Position numbers and translations under genes: made by a program. Positions 39,101 through 48,964 of a DNA stretch of 64,000 nt are shown in pieces (the first letter of the stretch is position 1; the number at the start of each line of letters is the position of its first letter). This DNA comes from Glycine soja (Eukaryota; Streptophyta; Magnoliopsida; Fabales; Fabaceae): positions 5,224,731 through 5,288,730 of the forward strand of contig NC_041008.1 in NCBI RefSeq assembly GCF_004193775.1, in the 5' to 3' direction. The notes below the pieces were generated by a model. That model was not told the origin of the DNA. It saw only the letters and a program-made list of their open reading frames with translations, and searched no databases.

Positions 39101-41397
39101 TCTAACCCCATCTTTTGTTTTTTCTATATAATGAAACATACATTTCATTTCAAAACCCAAAAAATAAAACACGTGAAGGCAATGTATGTAATTTCATTGC
39201 CTAGAGCCCCGGATTCAGAAATGTGCAGAGAGAGGTACGAGTTTGGCATGCACACTAACAAATTTGTGAACAAGAGGGTGGTCGGCATTCATAAATTAAC
39301 CCCAACCTGTGTTTAATAAAATTTATTTGTACTACGTGAATAATTGCCTACATTTTTTATTTTCTCAAAAGTAATACAAAAATTTATTAATATTTTAGAA
39401 TAAACTGAACGGGCCATATACATATATTGAGCTTGATAAAATGTTTCTCGAATAAGCATGATAAAATTTAGGTCAATTTTGAGGAAAAGTGAAAAAAAAG
39501 ACGTACTTATTTATGCCTAAAGTCACATTTAGTTTTGTTAGAATCATACTAAGTCAGTTTTTCTATTAAAAAAATTATCCAATATACCAATAACGTATCG
39601 GCGGGAGTGGAATACGTTTAACCAAATAAAATAGACATCAAAATTGAATTTAAGTTATCCTAGTGTTTGTGTAAGAGATTATAAAACAAAGAGATTTAAT
39701 TTTCTATAGAAAACTCGTTTATATGAGTGCGAAATTGGGCTCCACAAATTTGACCAAAAGTTGAAACTGAAAACACACGATCATACGTACACACGGATCA
39801 TGAATAATTGAATATTGAATGCTCCCCCACTTAGCCCACGAGAAAGGTTAACATTGGTCACTTGACATATTCCAAAAGTTGTCAAGTACACTTTAGCATC
39901 ATCTCCAAGTCAGCTTCGTAGCTACTTCAACTAAAAGGCTAAGCTGAATGATGCACATTGGCTTGATGCTTCATGCTTAAAATTATGGATCTTGTTACGA
40001 AATGTTATTAATTAATTAGGATATTGATTAAGAAGTTAAAAAATAAAATATTTATTGTGTAAATTATGAGGGTAAAATAGATCATAAACAATATAATTTT
40101 TTTATCTTTCAATAAAAATATTTTTATTTTAAATTTCTTAATTAATGTCCTTAGAACATTAATTAGTATTTACCAATAAATATTAGGATAAACTATATTA
40201 ACTATCATGAAATTTTCTAAAATTATTTAATTTTTTTCTCCTGTATTAACTCTTAGGAGTGGTTAGTGTAATCTATTAGAGATTATTGGTTGCTAGGCAC
40301 ATCACGTATTACATTTATAATCTTTTTTATATTTCTTCTTTCGCCCATTCTTATATGCAATTTTAGAAGTGTCATTTCAAGTTAGCACGATTCGTTTGGG
40401 TTAACTTATAACATGTCAAATTATTTCGGATTAACTCAAGTTAAGTTGATTTATTACATGTTTGGTTGGTGCATTAAACTATCGCTAAAAATGCTTATTC
40501 AATTCCTTTGTCAATTATATTTGAAGATTTGAACATGGTTAATGTGCAGGAAAACATGGATGCTGGACATAGATCCAAACACACTATTAATTGTAAGCTT
40601 AAAGTTTGTTATAGCTGAACCCTTTGTAGATCTCGAGTCAAAGAAGTTGGCACATAGGTCACTATCTTTTTTAAAATATTAAAAAATTAAAAATTATCAA
40701 AACAAATTAACTTTTATATAACAAGTTAATAAAGCAATTTTCAATCACTGTAAACTAAAACGAAAAAAGTAGGTTGTCATTTCTACCATAAAATAACAAA
40801 ATATAATATGTAATGATTGAAATAAAATAGCATGCACTAATTGTATAAAAACGCTGATAAAAAAAACAAATTGTATACAAAAATATTTAGTTCTTAAAAT
40901 TGTCAATATTATCAATTAATTCGGTCCTATTGAAAAAAAAGGGTAAACTTGGTCTCCAATAATTGATAATAAATTTAGTTCCTAAAATTATTATTACCGT
41001 TAGTTTTATTTCTAACATCATCAAATGAATTATATTAATTCTGTTCTTCAGTTGGCTCATTATCGCTAATTAGTAATCAGTTTGGTTTCTAATTTAAATT
41101 GATTGATACGTATCTAAGTCAAAGACTCAAATAATTAATAATTAATGAAGTTAGGATGCAAATTAATGATCCTAATATTAAGAATTAAAATCGCCAACGA
41201 TTGGCAATTTCAATAACCAAAATTCTTCTTTACAATTTTTCTTTGCGACATTCTTTACAGATTTAAGATTTGAAATTCTACAGGCTAATTTGATGTTTCA
41301 TTCAAAAAATTTGTAGAGTTATTTTTAAACATTTCAATTAAAGTATTTATTATTTTGTACTTCATGGACATTTTTCACAGACTAATCCAAATAAAAC

Positions 41398-41438
<41 letters not shown>

Positions 41439-42815
41439 ATTTAAATTAATTTTTATTAGCTTATTAAATATATAATTAATTATGTATATTACTAAAAAAT
41501 TCAAGATTCAAATATATAGAATTTATTATCAAGTACTTTTAAGACAATGTCTCTGTTTCTCATCTTCTATCCTTAATAATAATAGTATGGACTATATATA
41601 ATGGTATTATCATTATATAAGCAACGAAAGGCAAAATAATTATTAGTACGAGAGTATCCACGAAGAAAAATGATAACATCCATTATTGAGAAATTGTGTA
41701 CACAATACAGCCTAATTATTGAAATTATAATGATTACAAGGACAACGATCTTCCTTGGTAATTATGATTCTATGCTGAATAAATTAAGCTGTAATTTGAG
41801 ATTTCATTGTGACAATGGAACATCATATCAATGTTACGTGAAATCATTAGTACTAAAATTAATATACAAAACCAGTGGTAGAAAAGTTGCTTTTGCAGGC
41901 GTGCTCTTCTGTGCCCTAATGATTTTATCGTTTTATTTATTTATATATCAATATAGTGACTTCTTAACGCACACCTCTTTTATTTTAAGGTGCATATTAT
42001 TTTTTTAGTTAATTCTATTCTCTTCCTTTGAGAATTATTTAAATTTTATTTTATTTATTTTATAATACGTACTCCTCTCTTTTAAGAAATAAATATATAT
42101 TTTATATTTCAATACTTTATACATAAACAAAATTCTTAAGGATAATGAATAATTAGGAAAATGTCTCTTAATGATATTTTAGCTTTTTCTATAATTTTTA
42201 GTGTTTCATATAAATAATTTTGTATTATTATTGTTAGTGATTTTAATATTTTAGAATGTAAAATGAAGTTTTAAATATTTTTATTATTAGTTTTGAGTTT
42301 TTATCTAAAAATTTTATTTTGTCTTCTAAACTCATAGAACTGACAATAAATATTCAAAATTAGCTAATAATCATGTTGAGAATCAGGATGCAAGAAAAAA
42401 AATCTTTAAAATGTTCATGTACATTAAAATTAATTTAAATATAGCACATTGATTTTTAAAGGGAGTAAAATGTATAGTTTTAAATAAGAGGAGAGGGAAG
42501 TGTGATTTTAGTCTCTCGAGAAATGAGAATGTAATTCATCCTATTTTTTCTTTATGTTATTATCGAAATGATATGGTTTATTTGTTTTATTTTTTATGTT
42601 GATTTTATGTCATTAATGCATACAAGTTATAAGAAGAATGTTAGTCACATTTTTTTTTCTAACAAGCTTTTAAATATATTTTTTATTATCAGTAAAATAT
42701 ATTAATTCAAAAATATATAACTCTCACTTCCCATTAAATAAATTCTTAGTGAATTTTATTAATAATAAAAACGTTTTAAAATAATTTACAAATTATGTTA
42801 CTGCTACGTAATAAG
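36151..42815. other. Long AT-rich intergenic region
   Basis: No supported gene. A short near-palindrome CGTGCATTGCACGG is at about 38512-38525. A 112-residue open frame (41670-42008 plus) has hydrophobic AT-driven composition and no family resemblance. The region ends at the CACTA insertion. Confidence 0.55.
41399..41434. repeat. (TA)n microsatellite
   Basis: About 17 TA units without interruption. Confidence 0.93.
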
Positions 42816-42818
42816 AAA

Positions 42819-43067
42819 CACTACTACAAATATTGCCTTTTACATCACCTGTGCTACGACGGTTATTTAGATAACCGATTTAAATAGTGACGCGGTGGCA
42901 TTTTTGCAATTATTTTGAAAAAAATTACATTTTACGACATACATTCTAAGGCGGTTATTAAAAACCGCCTTAGAATGTTATATTATATAAAATTTACGCC
43001 GGGTTTTAGTGTAAAACCGTCGTAGTTGGGTTAAAAAAAAAAACAAAGCCCGTTAAAACCTAGGTAA
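42819..43067. repeat. Left subterminal region of the CACTA element
   Basis: It contains the hairpin CTAAGGCGGTTATTAAAAAC... at 42942-42977 (arms CATTCTAAGGCGGTT and AACCGCCTTAGAATG) and ACGACGG motifs shared with the right end. The direct repeat TGACGCGGTGGCATT occurs at 42888 and again at 43068. These are likely transposase-binding sites. Confidence 0.82.
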
Positions 43068-43298
43068 TGACGCGGTGGCATTCTAAGGCCTTCCCCTCTT
43101 CGTTACTGAACCCTAGCCCCTCTCCCTCCCTTTCCCTCAGATTTCTCACTTCCTTTTCTCCTTTCCATTTCTCACCTTCTCCCTCTCTCTTCATCTCTTC
43201 TCTACCCCTTTTTTGGTTTTCCTTACTCTTACGAATCAAAACCCGCAACTTTGGACGTCGTTGGAGGGCTTTCGTCGCTACCCACCATAACTTACGAG
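43068..43298 (+). promoter_or_regulatory. Probable leader exon of CACTA transcripts
   Basis: A pyrimidine-rich stretch beginning near GAACCCTAGCCCC, typical of plant 5' UTRs, ends in a strong donor CTTACGAG/GTAAGTAC at 43299. Open frames across it (43060-43333) are composition artefacts. Inferred as the first exon spliced to downstream transposon or captured exons. Confidence 0.5.
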
Positions 43299-45028
43299 GT
43301 AAGTACTCTAAATTTCTCATTTCAGGAATTTGAAGCCTGTGCTTTGGCTAAGTTTTTTTTTTTTACCTTTACTCACATTTTTTTACCTCTTCCTTTGTTG
43401 ATGTTGATTGCGATTGGGTTAAAAATATTGGGTGAGGTCTACATCATAGCTATGTTGCTAGATTTTTGTTGGTATGAAATTAATTGAGCGAAACTAATTG
43501 GATGTATATTTGCTGAGTTTTTACAATAATCAATCCATGTTAACACCCGCTTTCCCATTTTGATATTGCTCATTTGAGAAAATCAAATGATTTCAGAAAA
43601 AAAATACTTTTCGTTAGGAAAATCACAAACAAACATTTATTCTTTTGCTTTTTCTGAATATTGCTCCCATAGCAGTGATGACTCTTGTCAAACCGTGAGA
43701 GAAGAGAAGATTTTCATAAAAAGTCTCATGTTGGTGACCTTCTTTCCCCTCATTCTTCTTTTCTCTCTTCTTCTACACTGTTTCAGGGGTGACCACTGGT
43801 AGCAAGGTGTATTAGGTCCAATTCATAGTACCTGAAAGCACACTTTACTCAAAGTGGGAGGAGGTGTTAGTAGGAAACAACACGTCTGGATCCACAGGTT
43901 TGCCATATTTACGCTCCTTACAAAAATTATACAGTTATAAGCATTATGATATAGAATTTAGGTGGGAAAGAGAAAGACAGAAAGAAAGAGGGGAAGAGAG
44001 AAGGAAACAGAATAGAGAGGATGGTTAATAGTTTGGTTCAAGAGTTAAAACTGAACTGAACTCAACTGAATTAAAACATGGTTATTAAGAACCAAAGTGA
44101 ACCATTTATTTTTCATTCTGAACAGAACTGAACTATTGCAAGTTCAGTGAATTGGTTCTTTATTAAAAAAACTGATACATGTTTAAGAATTTTTTATTTT
44201 TTTTGCTAAACTGATCTCTGCTGCAAATTTTCTGTTGACGGCATTGCTGAAGGTTCCTGCAACACATTCCAATTTGGGTTCTGCAACTATTTTCTGTTAT
44301 TTTGTCATCTCCCATCTTGGCTTTAAATTATTTGCATCAAACCCCACCATAAATTATTATTCAAGTATCAATTTCGGTTATTTAATGTTTAAGTCTAAGT
44401 AATAAATTGCCAAGAGCTTCTATGATGAAATTTATGAAAGATTCACAGATCTTATTAAGAGCCACCATAAATTATATAGTGTTGTTGGTAACAGGCACTG
44501 CTTAATTGAAAGCTAAGCTTCTATTATTAACAGTTTAGTTCTAGTGCACTGAACTATGTTTAATAGCAGTTTGATTAATAAAACTTAAAACAGTTTAGGT
44601 TTAGTTTTTTATAAAATAATTCAGTTTTTAATAGTTTAATTCATTTTGGTATTAAAGTAGTTCACAGATCAAAATAATTTTTTGGACACCCCTAAATACT
44701 TTCCATTTGATAATGGCATAATATATGGGAGAATTTACATAACTCATGAATGATACTTACTAGGCCTACTGCAATGTCAAGGTGATACTTGCGTCCTGTA
44801 GTGTGCACTGCTCCACCACGACTAGAAGTCCGGTTAAAATTATCATTTATCACATCACCTACTAGGAATTTAGAAGAAACTCAGTATAAATGCTAAAAGA
44901 GGAAGTAAAATGATATGAAGATAAAAAATTAGATGATCTAAAACGAAGCATAAAGCACCATTCATAGTTTATGATTTATTTTTGTCAAGTTGTGCTACTT
45001 ATGCTGATATGAATTTTTTCTTTCATAG
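43299..45028. other. CACTA interior: probable intron sequence and unidentified pieces
   Basis: No confident gene. A stretch at 43850-43905 reads SKWEEVLVGNNTSG on the plus strand, and one at about 44760-44890 reads NFNRTSSRGGAVHTTGRKY on the minus strand. Both look more coding-like than their surroundings and may be further captured fragments, but I do not recognise them. Confidence 0.4.
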
Positions 45029-45251
45029 GTGTGACCGAATTTTGTGGTACGGAGAAGGTCTCCATCAGTTATCATATGTCCGTGGAGAATCAAAGTTTTC
45101 AGACCACAGACCTGTTTATGGCATATTTTGTGCTGAGGTTGAGTCAACTCATGGCAGATTGAAGAAAACTATGAGTTGTTCTCGTTCCAGAATTGAGGTG
45201 GAGGAACTTCTGCCATATTCTGGTGGATACACTGAGCTGAGTTTTTTCTAA
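45029..45251 (+). pseudogene. Captured last exon of a type I inositol-polyphosphate 5-phosphatase
   Basis: Seen: after the acceptor TTTCATAG the exon starts with one base that would complete the Trp codon of the family motif PAWCDRIL, then reads [28 protein letters not shown] and the usual C-terminal tail ending GGYTELSFF and TAA. Both catalytic-domain landmarks (CDRIL and SDHRPV) are intact, and no stop or shift is present across 73 codons. The upstream exons that carry the rest of the phosphatase fold are absent. Family knowledge: 5PTases remove the 5-phosphate of inositol phosphates and phosphoinositides. Inference: a transduplicated fragment, unable to make an active enzyme, but with a functional acceptor and stop it can serve as the terminal exon of a chimeric transcript started in the transposon. 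Confidence 0.9.
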
Positions 45252-46012
45252 AGGAAGAAAGGTTGGATATACGTATCCATTCACATTCAGTTACACTATC
45301 TATCCCTTATGCACTTCCACAATCATGCTTGTGTTGTGAGATAGTGGAACTTAGGTATCTGAGTGATTTTTCTTTTTTCTTCTTAAGTTCATACAAATAG
45401 ATAAAACTAAAAAACACGTGCAGGGCTCTTAGCAAACCTGATCATGCCCCATTGGCCCAAAGGGTGGCCTCAACTTTTTCTTTTTTCTTATTTTCTTGTT
45501 GGCTAGACCAAAAGTACTAGATTCCGAAGCTGTAAATGATATATATGGGGTTGAACATAATAGAGTGGAACCTGCTAGTGCAATCAAAACATAGAGTCTA
45601 AAAGAATATACTAAAATGATGTTGGGCATTAGGTGTATCTTGCTTTACTAGATATGCAAATTGATTTCATGAATTCGGAAGTCAATACAAACAGAATATG
45701 TTCACAGAATAATAATCTGAAAAGTATATATCTCAAATCTTTTTCTGCTTTGAAGTCCTTTGGTTCTTTTCTTATTGTCAATACAATTATTCTTTTCTCC
45801 TGAATTAGAAATCTTACATCCACCTATTACTGTTCAGCAATTGGTCCCCCATTACCAAGCTGGAATTACTTTGAAGAAAACTCATTCATGAAGGGAGATA
45901 GGGACAACCCATTTCCCACATACCCAAAAAGGTTAATTTTCTTCTCTTTCATACTTTTGAGCAAGCGCATGCACCTCTGTATGATACAATAGAACGTGAT
46001 TCCAACACGCCA
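45252..46012. other. Spacer between the captured exon and TNP2
   Basis: The TNP2 reading frame is open from 45902 (after a TAG at 45899), and resemblance to TNP2 proteins begins around 45962 (EQAHAPLYDT). No ATG lies between 45902 and 46013. No other gene is seen. Confidence 0.5.
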
Positions 46013-48823
46013 TTGTATCAGGGGTGCACATCTTTCACGCGGTTGTCAGCTGTGTTAGCTTTGGTAAACTTGAAGGCAAGATTTGGGTGGAGTGATAAAA
46101 GCTTCACTGAATTGCTGGTCTTATTGAAGAACATGCTTCCTGAACAAAACACTTTGCCGAAAAATCACTACGAGGCCAAAAAGATTTTGTGTCCAGTGGG
46201 AATGGAGTACAAGAAGATCCATGCATGCCCTAATGATTGCATATTGTATAGAAATGAGTATGCTGAACTACGGCAATGCCCCACGTGTGGGGTATCACGA
46301 TACAAAGTGCAACACGATGAATTAACTGATGATGCAGGAACCAAAAATTGTCGTCCTGCCAAGGTGTGCTGGTATCTTCCAATAATACCAAGGTTTAAGC
46401 GATTGTTTGCTAATGCACATGATGCAAAAAACCTTTCATGGCATTCGGATGACCGAAAATCTGATGGATTACTGCGACATCCTGCCGATTCGCCACAGTG
46501 GAAGACAATTGATCGTTTGTATCCAGAGTTTGGGGATGAGCCAAGGAACCTAAGGCTTGCTCTTGCTTCTGATGGAATGAATCCTTATGGTAGCTTAAGT
46601 AGCAACCACAGTTCCTGGCCTGTTTTACTGATGATTTACAACCTTCCCCCATGGTTGTGCATTTTGCGTAAATACATTATCCTGTGTATGATGATCGCGG
46701 GTCCAAGGCAGCCAGGGAATGATATTGATGTGTATCTTACACCATTAATCGAAGACTTGAAACAATTGTGGGAAGAAGGGGTAGATGTGTGGGATGCAAA
46801 TGTGCAGCAGACGTTCAGGTTACGCACAATGGTGTTTTGTACTATTAATGATTTTCCAGCATATGGAAATTTAAGTGGATACAGTGTGAAAGGGCATCAT
46901 GCATGTCCTATCTGTGAGAAAAACACAAGCTTCATCCAACTCAAGCATGGAAAGAAGACAGTATATACCAGACACCGAAGATTTCTAAAAGCTTTTCACC
47001 CTTATCGACGATTGAAAAAAGCTTTTAATGGAAGTCAGGAGAATGAAGGCCCCCCAGAAGCATTAACTGGAAACCAAGTTCATGATCGTGTAAAGGACAT
47101 TGTAACCGTGTTTGGCAAGTCCCAGAAGAAGACATCATCTCCCAACAACATGTGGAAGAAACGCTCAATATTCTTTGATCTTCCATACTGGTCTGATCTA
47201 TATGTGCGTCATTGTCTAGATGTTATGCATGTGGAGAAAAATGTATGTGATAGTTTAATTGGTACTCTTCTTAACATTAAAGGGAAGACAAAGGATGGTT
47301 TGAAATGTCGTCAAGACTTGGTTGACATGGGAATACGAGAGCAGTTGCATCCCATATCACAAGGTCGACGAACATATTTACCCCCAGCATGCCACACACT
47401 GTCAACAGCAGAGAAGAAAAGCTTTTGTCAATGTCTGCGGAATGTCAAAGTTCCACAAGGATACTCTTCAAATATCAAGAGCCTTGTCGCCCTCAATGAT
47501 CTTAAGTTGGTTGGCTTGAAGTCTCATGATTGCCATGTCTTAATGCAACAATTATTGCCTGTTGCGATTCGCGGCATCTTGCCTGACAAAGTTAGAGTTG
47601 CCATAACCCGTTTGTGCTTTCTTTTTAATGCCATATGTAGTAAAGTCATTAATCCTCATCAATTGGATGACTTGGAGAATGAGGCTGCCATTGTCATTTG
47701 TCAGTTAGAGATGTATTTCCCACCATCATTTTTTGACATCATGGTTCACCTCATTGTTCATCTTGTGAGGGAAATTCGGTTGTGTGGTCCGGTTTTTTTG
47801 CGGTGGATGTATCCAATTGAACGCTACATGAAAGTGTTGAAGGGATATACCAAAAATCAATACCGACCAGAAGCTTCCATTGTAGAAAGGTATGTTGCTG
47901 AAGAAGCTATTGAGTTTTGTTCACAATACATGGAAACAGTTGAAGCTGTGGGGGTACCGAAAATTCGTCATGACCGGACACGAGGAGGTCAAGGGACACG
48001 AGGCTTCAATGTTGTTACCATGAGTCGACAAGATGTGTCACAGGCGCATTTGTATATCTTGAATAACACACAGGAGGTCGTTCCATACATACAAACTCAC
48101 AAACAATATCTGACATCTATTAACCCAAAATTGAACATGATGAAATTGTTACAAGAGCATAATAGAACTTTCATGAACTGGTTTAAAGAAACAATAATGA
48201 CTGATGACAATGCTTCCAAAACATTAAGATTGTTGGCTATTGGTCCGAATCTAAATGTCCCTACTTGGCAGGGGTATGACATAAACAATTATTCGTTCTA
48301 TACAAAGTCACAAGATGATAAAAGTAGTGTGCAGAATAGTGGGGTGCTTGTGGAGGCTCATTCTGAGCACTTTTCTAGAGCATCTGATAACAACCCAATT
48401 GAAGCCTCAATGCCTTATTTCGGAGTTATTGAACAAATCTGGGAGCTTGATTATAATCAATTTAGAGTGCCAGTATTTAAATGTAACTGGGTTAATGGAA
48501 ATACCGGTGTTCATAGAGATGAAATGGGATTCACTTTAGTAGACCTTAACAAGGTAGGTTACAAGGAGGAACCATTCATAATGGCAGAACAAGCTAGACA
48601 AGTGTTTTACATCCAAGATCCAAATAATCGTACATTATCAGTGGTTCTACAAGGAAGGCCAATTGGTGTTAGGGAACAAATTCATGATGCATCCCTTGAC
48701 ATTTGTGAGACTCCTCATTTTTGCACAAAAATGCCTTCAATATGTGAACAAGCAGAGGTGGATGACGTACATGCGATTCGTAATGATCATGCTGAAGGTT
48801 TATGGGAGAACATTGCTCCTTAA
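46013..48823 (+). CDS. TNP2-like CACTA transposase, 5'-truncated or missing its first exon
   Basis: Seen: a 936-codon open frame, uninterrupted, ending TAA. The start given is a TTG; the first in-frame ATG is at 46133 (MLPEQN) and the frame is open from 45902. Domain order by motif: Transposase_21 (GWSDKSFTELL; HACPNDCILYRNEY; CPTCGVSRYK; LASDGMNPYG; GPRQPGNDIDVYL), DUF4218 (LKSHDCHVLMQQLLPVAIRG through YPIERYMKVLKG), then DUF4216 (VIEQIWELDY; VPVFKCNWV). Family knowledge: TNP2 is the DDE-type transposase that cuts CACTA ends. Odd: the usual N-terminal transposase-associated domain (start with W, zinc-like C..C) is not visible upstream, where the 5-phosphatase exon lies instead. Either an intron hides a first exon or capture replaced it. 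The rest looks intact, suggesting recent activity. Confidence 0.93.
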   Translation: MYQGCTSFTRLSAVLALVNLKARFGWSDKSFTELLVLLKNMLPEQNTLPKNHYEAKKILCPVGMEYKKIHACPNDCILYRNEYAELRQCPTCGVSRYKVQHDELTDDAGTKNCRPAKVCWYLPIIPRFKRLFANAHDAKNLSWHSDDRKSDGLLRHPADSPQWKTIDRLYPEFGDEPRNLRLALASDGMNPYGSLSSNHSSWPVLLMIYNLPPWLCILRKYIILCMMIAGPRQPGNDIDVYLTPLIEDLKQLWEEGVDVWDANVQQTFRLRTMVFCTINDFPAYGNLSGYSVKGHHACPICEKNTSFIQLKHGKKTVYTRHRRFLKAFHPYRRLKKAFNGSQENEGPPEALTGNQVHDRVKDIVTVFGKSQKKTSSPNNMWKKRSIFFDLPYWSDLYVRHCLDVMHVEKNVCDSLIGTLLNIKGKTKDGLKCRQDLVDMGIREQLHPISQGRRTYLPPACHTLSTAEKKSFCQCLRNVKVPQGYSSNIKSLVALNDLKLVGLKSHDCHVLMQQLLPVAIRGILPDKVRVAITRLCFLFNAICSKVINPHQLDDLENEAAIVICQLEMYFPPSFFDIMVHLIVHLVREIRLCGPVFLRWMYPIERYMKVLKGYTKNQYRPEASIVERYVAEEAIEFCSQYMETVEAVGVPKIRHDRTRGGQGTRGFNVVTMSRQDVSQAHLYILNNTQEVVPYIQTHKQYLTSINPKLNMMKLLQEHNRTFMNWFKETIMTDDNASKTLRLLAIGPNLNVPTWQGYDINNYSFYTKSQDDKSSVQNSGVLVEAHSEHFSRASDNNPIEASMPYFGVIEQIWELDYNQFRVPVFKCNWVNGNTGVHRDEMGFTLVDLNKVGYKEEPFIMAEQARQVFYIQDPNNRTLSVVLQGRPIGVREQIHDASLDICETPHFCTKMPSICEQAEVDDVHAIRNDHAEGLWENIAP

Positions 48824-48964
48824 CCGCCTTGTATCAATGTAATGTTACAATATTATTTTATTTGTTATTGACTTATATGTAACGTTCATATTTATTTTGT
48901 GCCGCATACATGCTATTTTTAATCCTACCAAATTAATCTAAATTTGTTTCATTTGGACAGCGTC
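48824..48964. other. Short gap between TNP2 and the second transposon gene
   Basis: 141 bases, AT-rich; it must hold the end of one transcript and the start of the next, or a shared intron. Confidence 0.5.

Noticed and set aside
41670..42008. A 112-residue plus-strand open frame
   Set aside because: Composition follows AT-rich DNA; no motif, no codon bias, no family.
43060..43333. Overlapping frames in the pyrimidine-rich CACTA leader
   Set aside because: Both strands are open only because of biased composition; better explained as a 5' UTR.
46168..48288. Minus-strand frames inside TNP2
   Set aside because: Shadows of the long TNP2 frame.
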